In this document: positions 34,162-44,307 of the stretch, one piece after another | How positions within the stretch are numbered: position 1 is the first letter of the stretch | Layout: each line of letters opens with the position of its first letter | Assembly: GCA_036402115.1 (NCBI GenBank) | Contig: DASWTM010000124.1 | Span: 24,874-88,873 of the forward strand | Source: Chryseosolibacter sp036402115 | Lineage (GTDB): Bacteria > Bacteroidota > Bacteroidia > Cytophagales > Cyclobacteriaceae | Direction of reading: 5' to 3' | DNA length: 64,000 bases | Program-made: the position numbers and the translations under genes | The notes under the pieces: generated by a model | The model's input: only the letters and a program-made list of their open reading frames with translations | Told to the model about the DNA's origin: nothing | Database searches by the model: none

Positions 34162-35241
34162 ATGAAAAAATTATCCGCACTATTGTCCCGTTATTCCAAA
34201 GTGGGAACCTCACTTTCTCTTTTCATTCTGGCCATCATCGTCCAGGGGTGCTACATTCAGGCGAAAGACAAAGAACCCACACATACACTAGCTGTCGCAC
34301 CCGCCACTCCCGTGGATGCAGTGGTTATGAAAGCTGAAAACCTCGAAGAGCAACTGGAAGTCACTGGTAATATCGTTGCCAATCAGCATGTCGAAATTGC
34401 CAGCGAACTGACACGTAAAGTCACCGATGTGCGCGTGAAAGAAGGGTCGCAGGTTCACCAGGGTGACTTGCTTTTTCAATTAGACGATGCTGACCTGCAG
34501 GCACAACTTCAACGTCTCAGACAACAGGAGAAGCTTGCATCGTTGAATGAAGCCAGACTAAAAGGGTTGATTGAGAAAGATGCGATTGTGCAGCAGGATT
34601 ATGATGAAGCGTTCACAAACTTGAAAGTGCTTCAAGCGCAAATCGATGAGCTGCTCGTGACCATCAGCAAAACAAGAATCACTGCACCCTTCAACGGCCA
34701 GATCGGTATGATCAACACCCACCGCGGTGCAATCGTGTCGACAAATACGATTCTTACAGACATCGAAGACAATAGCATTGTCAAACTTGAATTCTCAGTC
34801 CCGGAAAAATACGCACACCGGATTTCGCAAGGCAGCAAACACAGTTTCAAGATTGCATCCGATGACAAAATTTATACGGCCATCGTTCATGCCAAAGCAC
34901 CTGGACTCAATGAGCAAACTCGAAATCTCAAGATGCGCGCCACGGCACAAAATCCGCACCGAACTCTTCTTCCGGGTCAAAGCGCAAGAGTTCGTCTCAA
35001 TGTTAACACAGCGGGTGACGCAATTCTTCTCCCATCGCATGCCCTGATTCCTTCCCCGGAAGGATACAGCGTGCTTGTGGTACGGGATGGAAAAGCAGAG
35101 TTGAAACCTGTTGAGATTGGCGTTCGAAAAGTTAAGACGGTGGAGGTCCGAAGCGGACTTCAGGTGGGAGACACCGTTGCCACAAGCAATCTCCTTCGTA
35201 TTGGTACCGGTTCGCCTGTTCAGGTTGTCTCTATTAAATAA
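34162..35241 (+). CDS. RND efflux membrane-fusion protein (lipoprotein)
   Basis: A 359-residue adaptor. The lipobox is VQGC near residue 30. Two lipoyl-half motifs surround an alpha-helical hairpin (VKEGSQVHQGDLLFQLDD; ITAPFNGQIGMINTHRGAIV), then beta-barrel and membrane-proximal domains. Such proteins link the inner-membrane pump to the TolC channel across the periplasm. It is followed 33 bp later by the pump and then by TolC, a complete set. It follows the ArsR-type gene. The exported compound is not readable. Confidence 0.93.
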   Translation: MKKLSALLSRYSKVGTSLSLFILAIIVQGCYIQAKDKEPTHTLAVAPATPVDAVVMKAENLEEQLEVTGNIVANQHVEIASELTRKVTDVRVKEGSQVHQGDLLFQLDDADLQAQLQRLRQQEKLASLNEARLKGLIEKDAIVQQDYDEAFTNLKVLQAQIDELLVTISKTRITAPFNGQIGMINTHRGAIVSTNTILTDIEDNSIVKLEFSVPEKYAHRISQGSKHSFKIASDDKIYTAIVHAKAPGLNEQTRNLKMRATAQNPHRTLLPGQSARVRLNVNTAGDAILLPSHALIPSPEGYSVLVVRDGKAELKPVEIGVRKVKTVEVRSGLQVGDTVATSNLLRIGTGSPVQVVSIK

Positions 35242-35274
35242 CGTACATCACATCATCATTTTACAAACACACTA

Positions 35275-38200
35275 ATGAGCGCAATATCTCAAGTTAGTAT
35301 TTCACGTCCTGTTCTGGCGGGCGTGATGTCAGTACTCCTCATTCTCTTTGGTATCGTAGGATATTTCTTCCTGGGAACACGAGAGTATCCGATTACCGAT
35401 TCACCAATTGTTACTGTTACTACTGTTTATCCCGGTGCCAGCGCTGACATCATCGCTTCTCAGGTTACAAAGCCACTCGAGGAATCGGTAGCCGAAGCCA
35501 ATGGTATCCGCGCATTGACCTCGATCTCGCGCGAGCAGGTGAGTATCATCAAAATTGAATTTAACCTCGATGCCGACCTCGAAGCTGCGGCCAACGATGT
35601 TCGCGACAAAGTTTCCAAATCACGGCAACAACTTCCTGCCGACATCGAACCCACCATCGTTGAAAAGATGGGACCTCAGGATTTTCTTGTCTTCCTTACG
35701 GTGCAAAGCGAAACGCGAAGCCTCGAAGATGTCACAGACTTCGTGAACATCAATATCAAAGAAAGACTTCAGTCCATCCCCGGTGTGAGGCTGGTCGACA
35801 CCTATGCCGGACGCAAGCGTGCGATGAGGCTGCGGATGGATCCCGTTAAACTTGCATCCTACAACCTGACACCGGAAGATGTCCAGGCTGCTCTTCAGCG
35901 TGAGAATGTGGACTTGCCTAGCGGAAGAATCGAAGGGGCGAACACCGAGATCTCATTGCGCACGGAAGGACGGCTCGTTACTGAAGATGACTTCAACAAC
36001 ATGATCATATCCGAGAAGGACGGAGCCATTATCCGGTTCAGTGACGTGGGTACTGCTGTGATGTCATCCCAAAATGAACGAACCGCCATGATCATCGGAG
36101 AGGGGCAGACTGCACGTTACGGAGTAGGAACTGCGGTTCAGCCTCAGCGCGGTGCTAATTCTCTCGAAATTGTGGACGAATTTAAAAAACGCTACGAAGA
36201 GATTGTGGCAACCGCTCCGAAGGATTACATCATCCACCTGGGAAAGGATTTTACAGTTCCCGTAAGGAATTCGTTGTCGGAAGTGGAGGAAACGTTGATG
36301 CTCGCTTTCGCGCTGGTCGCCATCATCATCTTTGCCTTTCTCCGGGATTGGCGTAGTACAGTCATACCGTTGGTTGCTATCCCGGTGTCGATCATCTCAG
36401 CTTTCTTCATCATGTACATAGCCGACTTTTCGATCAATGTGCTAACCCTTCTCGGACTGGTCCTCGCCATCGGACTTGTAGTAGATGATGCTATTGTAGT
36501 GTTGGAGAACATCTTCCATAAAATTGAAAATGGAATGCCTCCCATTGAAGCCGCACGAAAAGGCGCTGACGAGATCTACTTCGCGGTAATTTCCACAACG
36601 GTTACGCTGGCGGCTGTGTTTCTGCCAATCCTGTTCCTGGGTGGAATTACCGGTCAGCTCTTCAAAGAGTTCGCCATAGTGGTTGCGGGCTCCGTTCTCA
36701 TCTCCGCCTTTGTCGCGTTGACATTGTCACCGATGATGAGCGCTTATCTGCTGAAGGCAAACGCTACGCAAGGATGGTTCTACAAAAAGACAGAGCCATG
36801 GTTCCAGTCACTTAACAAAGGCTATGATCGTGCACTACAATTTTTCTTTCGGGCACGATGGGCAAGCTTTGTGATCCTGGGCATCTCGCTTGCGCTGGCA
36901 TGGGTTCTGGCCACAAGCCTTCCTTCCGAACTTGCACCACTCGAAGACCGCTCACAGATAGGCATTGCAGTCATTGCACCTGAAGGTACATCGTTCGAAA
37001 ACATGGAGGCAACGATGAAGGAGATCAACCAATATATCAGTGATTCCATTCCTGATCTCGATGGCGACCGCACCTATGCAGCTGTGTCTGCGGGACTTGG
37101 AACGCTTGTGTTGCCCGTAAACTCGGCATTTCAATGGATATTTCTCGTTGAACCGAAAGACCGCAAGAGTGGATTGACGCAACAACAGATATTTAACAAG
37201 ATCGCAGCGGCTACATCAAAATTCAGAAATGTCATTTGTATACCGATTCAGTTTCCAACAATTGGTAACTCGGAAGGACAACCGCTCCAGTATGTGATCC
37301 AATCACCCGATCTGAAGTCGCTTGCTGAAACGTTGCCTAAGATGATGAAGGAAGTCGGTGCAAACCCTAAGTTGACGTTTGCAGATCCTGATTTTAAAGT
37401 CAACAGACCCGAGATCGGCATTAGCATCGACAGACAAAAAGCTGCGCAAAGTGGAATATCCGCTGAGGCGATTGGAAGGACACTTCAACTTGCCCTGACT
37501 GGAAGACGTTATGGATATTTCATCTTTAACGACAGACAATATGAGGTGATCGGACAGCTTGATCGCACCGATCGCTCTGCCCCGTCTGACCTGAAGTCTG
37601 TGTTCCTGAAAGGTCCGGACGGAGAAATGATTTCCCTTGATAACCTTGTGAGTTTGCGCGAGACGGTAAGTCCTCCGGCAATCTATCGATACAACCAGTC
37701 GTATAGTGCAACCATCTCGGCAACACCGGCACAAGGTGTAAGTCTTGGGGAAGCTATCGATGAGATGGATCAGATCGCTGCAAAAGTTCTTCCGAAAGAT
37801 TTCCGAACAGCACTTGCAGGACAAAGCCGTGATTTCGCGGAGAGTAGCGAGAGCTTGATATTCGCGTTCATCTTTGCCATCGTGCTGATTTACCTGGTGC
37901 TCGCGGCACAGTTCGAAAGCCTCATCGATCCGTTTATTATTCTTCTTACCGTTCCGATGGCGGTAACAGGTGCGCTGATCACCCTTTGGCTCACAGGCCA
38001 GTCGATCAACATCTTCAGCCAGATTGGGATCATCATGTTAATCGGTTTGATTACGAAGAACGGTATCCTCATTGTTGAATTCGCCAATCAGTATAAAGAG
38101 AAAGGCTATAGCGTTCGCGATGCCGTAATCGCGGCAGCTTCGTCTCGTTTTCGTCCCATCCTGATGACAACCCTTGCTATGATCTTCGGAACAATTCCCA

Positions 38201-38403
38201 TCGCATTGTCATTGGGTAATTCATCAGGCAGCCGGAGTTCGTTAGGAATTGCAGTAGTAGGAGGGTTGGTGTTCGCAGGTATCCTTACGCTGTTTGTAAT
38301 TCCTGCGGTGTACTCTTATTTCTCACTGCCTTACCGCAAGCACACACCGCCATCTGCGAATGAGCCTCTTACAACTCAACCGATCACACCAGAATTAGTT
38401 TAA
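35275..38403 (+). CDS. RND superfamily efflux pump, HAE1 type
   Basis: A 1042-residue pump of normal length. It has the N-terminal helix, periplasmic porter loops of both halves, and twelve membrane helices. The proton-relay motif VVDDAIVVLEN in TM4 and the second-half signature AAQFESLIDPFIILLTVPMAV are clear, as are the RND repeats GLITKNGILIVEFANQ and GTIPIALSLG. HAE1 pumps export hydrophobic drugs, dyes, detergents or bile salts using proton flow. It sits between its adaptor and TolC. Confidence 0.95.
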   Translation: MSAISQVSISRPVLAGVMSVLLILFGIVGYFFLGTREYPITDSPIVTVTTVYPGASADIIASQVTKPLEESVAEANGIRALTSISREQVSIIKIEFNLDADLEAAANDVRDKVSKSRQQLPADIEPTIVEKMGPQDFLVFLTVQSETRSLEDVTDFVNINIKERLQSIPGVRLVDTYAGRKRAMRLRMDPVKLASYNLTPEDVQAALQRENVDLPSGRIEGANTEISLRTEGRLVTEDDFNNMIISEKDGAIIRFSDVGTAVMSSQNERTAMIIGEGQTARYGVGTAVQPQRGANSLEIVDEFKKRYEEIVATAPKDYIIHLGKDFTVPVRNSLSEVEETLMLAFALVAIIIFAFLRDWRSTVIPLVAIPVSIISAFFIMYIADFSINVLTLLGLVLAIGLVVDDAIVVLENIFHKIENGMPPIEAARKGADEIYFAVISTTVTLAAVFLPILFLGGITGQLFKEFAIVVAGSVLISAFVALTLSPMMSAYLLKANATQGWFYKKTEPWFQSLNKGYDRALQFFFRARWASFVILGISLALAWVLATSLPSELAPLEDRSQIGIAVIAPEGTSFENMEATMKEINQYISDSIPDLDGDRTYAAVSAGLGTLVLPVNSAFQWIFLVEPKDRKSGLTQQQIFNKIAAATSKFRNVICIPIQFPTIGNSEGQPLQYVIQSPDLKSLAETLPKMMKEVGANPKLTFADPDFKVNRPEIGISIDRQKAAQSGISAEAIGRTLQLALTGRRYGYFIFNDRQYEVIGQLDRTDRSAPSDLKSVFLKGPDGEMISLDNLVSLRETVSPPAIYRYNQSYSATISATPAQGVSLGEAIDEMDQIAAKVLPKDFRTALAGQSRDFAESSESLIFAFIFAIVLIYLVLAAQFESLIDPFIILLTVPMAVTGALITLWLTGQSINIFSQIGIIMLIGLITKNGILIVEFANQYKEKGYSVRDAVIAAASSRFRPILMTTLAMIFGTIPIALSLGNSSGSRSSLGIAVVGGLVFAGILTLFVIPAVYSYFSLPYRKHTPPSANEPLTTQPITPELV

Positions 38404-38413
38404 GCAATTGAAA

Positions 38414-39745
38414 ATGAAAAAAATTCTATTACTCATATTTTTATACGCGCTCTTGTTGTCCGCGCTAAGCTACTCAGCTTTTGGGCAGGCGTTGACCCTC
38501 GAGCAGGCAGTGTCACTCGCATTGACAAATAATCCGGAAATCAAAGCGATGGAGCATGAGGTGACGAAGGCACGCGAGCAATCAACCATCGCACGCAGCG
38601 CGTACTTGCCCCAGGTTGGTCTCGTAGCCACAGCTAATCACTATTTTCAACGCCCTGTGTTTTTTGGATTTGGAGAACAAACCGGTGGTGATCAGATCTC
38701 CTATGGGAGATTCGGTGGCAGCGATCAACTCAACATTGGTGTTGTGCTCGATCAGGCACTTTGGAATCCGCAGGCATTTCCTGCGATCAAGTACGCGACT
38801 TTACAGCAGGAACAGAACGCTATCGCCCTCCGCCAAAAACAGGTCGAGATTGTTTCGCAGGTGAAGCAAACCTATTTGCAACTGCTGATTTTGAACGAGC
38901 GCATTAAACTCAAGCAACAGAATCTTGAGCGTAATACGAAAGTCTTACAAGATTCACGCGTGTTGCTCGCGCAGGGGAAAGCTCTTCGCATCGATACGCT
39001 CCGCGCTTACACTTCCGTGAAAAATTTAGAGCCTGATCAGCATCGCCTTGCCAATGAGCTTCAAACCGCTAAAATGCGACTGGCAGCGTTTCTCGGAAAC
39101 GAGTCTCAGCAGGATGTGGTGCCGGGCGATTCGCTCATCATTCCGATCCCAAAGAGTCGGCCAACCGAATCCGAAGTGTTCGACATCGCTCTTCAAAATA
39201 ATCCACGCATGCAACGCTTTGTGCTGCAGGAATCATTAGACGTTCAGCAGTCACGTCAGATCTCCGCGCAGCGCCTTCCCGTGCTTTCGCTGACAGGGCA
39301 GTACTTGCTGCAATCGCAAACGAGCAATTTTAGCTATGGAGACATCAGCCTGCCTGCCACTTCGTACGTAGGCCTGCGTTTGACCATGCCATTATTCACC
39401 GGCTTCGCGATCACATCGCGAATACAACAGGCCCAGCTTCAACAGCAACAGACCTCGCTGTTGTTGCAAAATGAGCGGAAGCTCTTGCGTACCGAAGTGC
39501 ATCAACTTGTCTCACGGTACAACGAAACGCTCGAGCGCATCGCGGTAGCAAAAGGCGTGAACGAGACCGCTAAGCTGACCTTCGATATTGTACAATTCCG
39601 ATATAAGAATGGAGTGGCCTCAAGGCTCGAGTTGACCGACAGCGAGTTGGCACTGACACAGGCCCAGTCGAACTACCTTGAAGCTATCTATGATTATCTC
39701 ACAACGAGAATCCAGCTGTTCGCAGCGATGGGGAGGACGGACTAG
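38414..39745 (+). CDS. TolC-family outer-membrane efflux protein
   Basis: A 443-residue outer-membrane channel. A signal peptide ends SAFGQ and is followed by LTLEQAVSLALTNNPEIKAM, the classic OEP opening. Two repeats of helical-hairpin sequence are rich in Gln and Ala. With the two upstream genes it makes a tripartite RND system. The ATG at 38414 (six bases inside a TTG-initiated frame) gives the better leader. A terminator-like hairpin follows at 39777. Confidence 0.93.
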   Translation: MKKILLLIFLYALLLSALSYSAFGQALTLEQAVSLALTNNPEIKAMEHEVTKAREQSTIARSAYLPQVGLVATANHYFQRPVFFGFGEQTGGDQISYGRFGGSDQLNIGVVLDQALWNPQAFPAIKYATLQQEQNAIALRQKQVEIVSQVKQTYLQLLILNERIKLKQQNLERNTKVLQDSRVLLAQGKALRIDTLRAYTSVKNLEPDQHRLANELQTAKMRLAAFLGNESQQDVVPGDSLIIPIPKSRPTESEVFDIALQNNPRMQRFVLQESLDVQQSRQISAQRLPVLSLTGQYLLQSQTSNFSYGDISLPATSYVGLRLTMPLFTGFAITSRIQQAQLQQQQTSLLLQNERKLLRTEVHQLVSRYNETLERIAVAKGVNETAKLTFDIVQFRYKNGVASRLELTDSELALTQAQSNYLEAIYDYLTTRIQLFAAMGRTD

Positions 39746-39776
39746 AAGATCCCATGCCCTTGACTATAGTCGTAAG

Positions 39777-39810
39777 AAGATGGCATCAATATAGATGTCA
39801 TCTTTTTTAT
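39777..39810 (+). terminator. Rho-independent terminator of the RND operon
   Basis: The 10-bp stem AAGATGGCAT/ATGTCATCTT (one G-T pair) with an 8-base loop is followed by a run of T, about 30 bp after the TolC stop. Confidence 0.75.
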
Positions 39811-40109
39811 TTCCATCAACACTAGCTTTTGAACCACGCCTTGTAACCTTTTTCGAATGCCTTACGGATTTATGGGGCACGGATGCTGCCAAATTTAAGA
39901 CTGAGCGCGACTCGTTTGTATTCTGCCCACATATGACCCGACCAAAGATTCTTTTAAAGTACGGGCAGTGACGCTAAATGTGCAGCACCTAGCTGGTCTA
40001 CCTACTTGGTTAACAGGTCTTTCCAATTTCGGGCCTTTTACCAGAACGTCATTGGCCTTCTGATAAAAAATTTCCCATAATGTAAACCATTATAGCATTG
40101 TAAGCGTTT

Positions 40110-40128
40110 ATGATAGCATTACTATCAT
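40110..40128. promoter_or_regulatory. Candidate TetR operator palindrome
   Basis: ATGATAG and CTATCAT are perfect inverted arms around CATTA (19 bp), ending 10 bp before the TetR start codon. Such placement is typical of autoregulatory TetR operators; the link is inferred. The rest of 39811-40138 shows no gene. Confidence 0.55.
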
Positions 40129-40138
40129 TTTTGATACT

Positions 40139-40825
40139 ATGCCTATTCTGGCTTTTAAACTGAATTCGAACCTGTTTTTGCGCGATCCGCAATCTTCGGA
40201 GCTGGGGCAGAAGATTATCGAGCACAGCGTGGACATGGTGGACCGGCTGGGATTTGATGAGTTCACCTTCCGGAAGCTTGGCGCGGAAATCGGCTCGCCT
40301 GAGGCTTCCATCTACAGGTATTTCGAGAACAAGCACCGATTGCTCCTGTACTTGATTGATTGGTACTGGACCTGGCTCGATTACCGGATCGAATTCAGAA
40401 ACCAAAATGTTAAGAGCGCTGCGGAACGATTGCGCAATTGCATCCAATTGCTAGTCGAGGAGAAGGCATTTGATCCGGACATTCCATTCATGGATGAGCA
40501 GAAGCTCCAGCGTATCGTCAATTCGGAATTTGAAAAAACTTATTTGACGCGCAATGTCGACAGCGACAATAAAGAAGGATTGTTTCTTCCCTATAAGGGC
40601 GTTTGTAAAAAGGTGGCTGCATTAATCAAGGAGATAAATCCTAAATACATGTTTCCTCATTCGCTGGCCAGTACGATTATGCTCAGTGCCAATCATCAGG
40701 TCTATTACGCGATGCATCTGCCTTCACTCACCGATATCAAAAAAGATTCGAAACGAAAGCATTCCGAGCTGGTTGATTTTCTCCAGGGCATTGTCATCAA
40801 CACCATTAGCGCAAGAAACAAATGA
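40139..40825 (+). CDS. TetR/AcrR-family transcriptional regulator
   Basis: A 228-residue regulator. The N-terminal HTH is FTFRKLGAEIGSPEASIYRYF near residues 42-62, with helix 1 in IIEHSVDMVDRLGF. The C-terminal ligand domain is divergent and helical. It overlaps the following ABC gene by 4 bp (ATGA), so it is translated with the transporter and probably regulates the whole operon, with the palindrome at 40110 as the likely site. The inducer is unknown. Confidence 0.88.
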   Translation: MPILAFKLNSNLFLRDPQSSELGQKIIEHSVDMVDRLGFDEFTFRKLGAEIGSPEASIYRYFENKHRLLLYLIDWYWTWLDYRIEFRNQNVKSAAERLRNCIQLLVEEKAFDPDIPFMDEQKLQRIVNSEFEKTYLTRNVDSDNKEGLFLPYKGVCKKVAALIKEINPKYMFPHSLASTIMLSANHQVYYAMHLPSLTDIKKDSKRKHSELVDFLQGIVINTISARNK

Positions 40826-42993
40826 ATAATTACTCCATCATCGGCATTCTTCGTGAAGCGGCCCTCATTCTTAAGCATGAGTTTGATCCCTCGGCATTGC
40901 GGTTTGTTGAGATCAACAACCGCGGATATGACCTGGACGATTTTATGGAGTTCAAGGCCGATCTCATCGATGCAGGTAGCAAGATCAGAATGCTCTTTCT
41001 TGAACAACGCATCGAGCAAAACGCCTTGCCGGAATTCATAAAACAATCGAAGGGTCTTGCGCTGGTTTTCCTGCGCGAAAATGATGCTCTTCGACCAGTT
41101 CTCATTTATGAGGAGAAGAAAGCGTTGCATGCGATTGTCATCGATGGCGTTGGAAAAACAGATTTTGGTTCAATTAATCTTGATTCTCTCTACAAAGATG
41201 AAGATGGGAAGATTCTGACCTTCATTATCTACCCATATAAAAGTCTGGTAAGTGAGTATTCCTACGAGGGCGATGCTGCACCCGAGCCGTTGAATCCGGT
41301 AACACGATTCTTCCGCCTGTTATCAACTGAGAAGAAAGACATTCTTTATGTCCTATTTTATTCAGTGCTGATTGGATTGACAAGTCTAATTCTGCCCGTA
41401 GGAATCCAGAACACGGTGCAATTAATCTCCGGTGGCGTATTCTTCAGTTCCATTTATATCCTGATTGGCGCAATCATCCTTGGAATACTTTTCACAGGCT
41501 TGTTACAGATCATGCAGATCACGATCGTTGAATATTTACAACGAAGGGTCTTCACTAAGGCGGCACTTGAGTTTGCGTTTCGTATCCCGCGAATCCGGAT
41601 TGAATCAATTCTCAAAGATTACGCGCCCGAGCTGGTTAATCGATTCTTCGATGTGATCACTCTCCAGAAAGGTTTGCCTAAGTTGTTGATTGATTTAGTT
41701 TCATCCCTCATCCAGATTCTCTTCGGATTGATACTGCTTTCACTGTATCACCCGTTCTTCGTATTCTTCAGCCTGGTGCTGCTGCTGATTCTCTTCCTGA
41801 TTTTCTGGCTTACAGGGCCGGCAGGCTTGAGGTCTTCCATCAACGAGTCAAAATATAAATATCAGGTAGCCCAATGGTTGGAAGAGCTGGCGCGTGCGTT
41901 GAAGTCGTTCAAACTGGCAGGCACCACTGACCTTCCAGTTAAGAAAGCGGACAACACGGTAAATAACTACCTCAAATACCGCAAGGCTCATTTCCGCGTA
42001 TTGCTTACTCAATTTTCGTTTATCATTCTGTTCAAGACTGCTGTGACGGCAACGTTGCTGATCATGGGTACGATCCTGGTTGTCAACCGCGAAATCACGT
42101 TGGGACAGTTTGTAGCCGCGGAGGTGATCATTATCCTCTTACTAAACGCAACGGAAAAGATCATCACCTACATGGATGTTGTCTATGACCTTCTCACCGC
42201 TGTTGACAAGATCGCACAGATAACGGATCTGCCACTGGAAAAAGTAGGTGGTCTGGATTTCCCGAGATCATCCAATTCAGGATACTCGATTTCCGTGAAA
42301 GGTTTAAGCTATAAATATCCGGGAAAGACAACGCATGCCATCCGGGATGTGAATCTTGAAGTGCGTCCGGGAGAACGCGTTTGTATTGCCGGCCCCGGTA
42401 ATTCCGGGAAGACGACATTGACAAACGTCATTGCAGGAATTCATTCGGACTATGAAGGCATAGTAAAGATTAATAACTATTCCCTACGAGATCTTGATAT
42501 CCGTCACCTTCGCGACAGTATTGCGAAGAACATTTCACCGGAGGATATCTTCGATGGAACGATCCTTGAAAATATTACACTTGGTAGTCCGACCCGAACG
42601 GTGGAGGATGCCGTGAAGGCGATCCGTGATGTTAAGTTGCAGGATGAAATCGATCGCTTGCCGGAAGGAATAAACACACACCTCGTCAGTGGCGGTAAAG
42701 GATTCTCGAGTTCATTTATCCACAAGCTTATTCTGGCGCGTTGCATCGCCAAGAAGCCTGCGCTGATTATCCTGAACGATTTCTTTGCCGGCTTGAAACG
42801 CCAGGAGAAACTCGAACTATTGCAGTCGCTTATCGATGAACGAAAAGCATGGACGCTCGTAGCCGTGTCAAATGACCCGCTCATCATGGCTGCCTGTGAG
42901 CGAGTAGTTATCCTGAGCGATGGAAAAATATCGGAGCAAGGACATTTTAATGACTTGCTGAAAAATGGAACAATCAACAATTACATCGACTAG
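40822..42993 (+). CDS. Type-I-secretion-like ABC transporter with altered ATPase motifs
   Basis: A 723-residue half-transporter. A 130-residue N-terminal domain (resembling the inactive C39-like region of HlyB-type proteins in position only) is followed by about six membrane helices (170-440) and an ATPase domain. Walker A GPGNSGKTT is at 524-532 and the signature VSGGK at 622-626. Walker B reads ALIILND, so the usual Asp-Glu pair is Asn652-Asp653, and the H-loop position is Asn684 (VSND). These changes predict weak hydrolysis or a non-standard mechanism. HlyD- and TolC-like genes follow directly, forming a trans-envelope exporter. The substrate is unknown. Confidence 0.87.
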   Translation: MNNYSIIGILREAALILKHEFDPSALRFVEINNRGYDLDDFMEFKADLIDAGSKIRMLFLEQRIEQNALPEFIKQSKGLALVFLRENDALRPVLIYEEKKALHAIVIDGVGKTDFGSINLDSLYKDEDGKILTFIIYPYKSLVSEYSYEGDAAPEPLNPVTRFFRLLSTEKKDILYVLFYSVLIGLTSLILPVGIQNTVQLISGGVFFSSIYILIGAIILGILFTGLLQIMQITIVEYLQRRVFTKAALEFAFRIPRIRIESILKDYAPELVNRFFDVITLQKGLPKLLIDLVSSLIQILFGLILLSLYHPFFVFFSLVLLLILFLIFWLTGPAGLRSSINESKYKYQVAQWLEELARALKSFKLAGTTDLPVKKADNTVNNYLKYRKAHFRVLLTQFSFIILFKTAVTATLLIMGTILVVNREITLGQFVAAEVIIILLLNATEKIITYMDVVYDLLTAVDKIAQITDLPLEKVGGLDFPRSSNSGYSISVKGLSYKYPGKTTHAIRDVNLEVRPGERVCIAGPGNSGKTTLTNVIAGIHSDYEGIVKINNYSLRDLDIRHLRDSIAKNISPEDIFDGTILENITLGSPTRTVEDAVKAIRDVKLQDEIDRLPEGINTHLVSGGKGFSSSFIHKLILARCIAKKPALIILNDFFAGLKRQEKLELLQSLIDERKAWTLVAVSNDPLIMAACERVVILSDGKISEQGHFNDLLKNGTINNYID

Positions 42994-42996
42994 TAT

Positions 42997-44307
42997 ATGC
43001 TGAAGCTATCGAACGATTCTATCGACAAGGAGATCAAGGGCGACAACCTGTATTCCTTGCGCGCGTTGAAAACGCCATCAGCAGGGATCATGCTTGCGCG
43101 GTGGTTAATGGTATTGGGTCTCGTGCTGTTGTTATTCCTGTTCCTTCCGTGGCAACAGAACATTCGCGGTGCGGGTAAAGTAACTGCAATCAATCCGGCT
43201 CATCGGCCACAAACGGTTCAGGCAGTGATCGCGGGTCAGATCGAGAAGTGGCATGTGCGTGAAGGTCAGTTTGTGAACGCAGGTGATACGATCGTTTCCA
43301 TCCGCGAGGTGAAGGAAAAATATTTCGATCCGAAGTTGCTTATTCGTTTGCAGGAACAGCTCACAGCAAAAAAGCAAAGTCTGGTTTCGAAGACGGATAA
43401 GTCAGAGGCATTAAAGCGTCAGATCACAGCGTTGCGTGAGGGGAGGAACCGCAAGATCGAGCAGACCCGGGCGAAGGTTGAAGCGGAACGTGTGAAATTT
43501 GAAAACGCAAAAAATCAGTATGAACGAAACAAGCGACTCTTTGAGGCTGGTAACATTCCGTTGACAAAGTTCCAGGAGATCGAATACAAATACCAGGGAA
43601 GTTCTGCCGATTATCAGAACGCGCAAGTGGAAATCGATCGGCTTGATGCAGAGTACCGCGAAAAGATCAGCAAGTCAGAATCCGATTTGAATACAACTCA
43701 GGCTGAGATTTTTGAAGCGCAAGGTGAAATTGCCAAGCTTGAAAATGAATACACCAACATGCAGATCCGCAGTGGCCAGTATAAGATCCTCGCACCGCAA
43801 GCTGGATACGTTGTTCGCGCCATGAAAGCTGGTATCGGAGAAACCATCAAAGAAGGCGATGCCGTTTGTACCGTAATGCCCGAGTCGAACGACCTTGCTG
43901 TTGAAATGTATGTAAAAGCGATGGATGTTCCATTAATCAGCAAGGGAAGAAAGGTGAGGATCGAATTTGACGGATGGCCAGCATTGCAGTTTTCGGGTTG
44001 GCCAAGTGTTTCTGTGGGATCTTTTGGGGGAACAGTTGAGGTGATCGATTACGTAAGCTCGCAGCCCGGTGAATTCAGGATTTTGATTTCGCCAGACCAA
44101 TCGGATGAGCCGTGGCCGCAGCAACTGCGCGTTGGCTCAGGTACCCGGGGATGGGTAATGCTCGATGATGTACCGGTGTGGTATGAAATCTGGCGTCAGT
44201 TGAATGGCTTCCCGCCCAGCTTGTACGAGGCTCCTTTTCAGGAAGGGAATATGAAGGCAGAAGCGGACGTGAGCAAAAAGCAGTCGGACTCAAAACAGAA
44301 CAAATGA
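42997..44307 (+). CDS. HlyD-family membrane-fusion protein
   Basis: A 436-residue adaptor. A single membrane helix lies near residues 34-50 (WLMVLGLVLLLFLFLPW). A biotinyl-lipoyl half follows (VIAGQIEKWHVREGQFVNAG), then a long coiled coil (about 115-250), then the second lipoyl half (ILAPQAGYVVRAMKAGIGETI) and a beta-barrel. This is the HlyD/type-I-secretion form. It is placed 3 bp after the ABC gene and overlaps TolC by 4 bp. It should bridge the inner and outer membranes. Confidence 0.92.
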   Translation: MLKLSNDSIDKEIKGDNLYSLRALKTPSAGIMLARWLMVLGLVLLLFLFLPWQQNIRGAGKVTAINPAHRPQTVQAVIAGQIEKWHVREGQFVNAGDTIVSIREVKEKYFDPKLLIRLQEQLTAKKQSLVSKTDKSEALKRQITALREGRNRKIEQTRAKVEAERVKFENAKNQYERNKRLFEAGNIPLTKFQEIEYKYQGSSADYQNAQVEIDRLDAEYREKISKSESDLNTTQAEIFEAQGEIAKLENEYTNMQIRSGQYKILAPQAGYVVRAMKAGIGETIKEGDAVCTVMPESNDLAVEMYVKAMDVPLISKGRKVRIEFDGWPALQFSGWPSVSVGSFGGTVEVIDYVSSQPGEFRILISPDQSDEPWPQQLRVGSGTRGWVMLDDVPVWYEIWRQLNGFPPSLYEAPFQEGNMKAEADVSKKQSDSKQNK

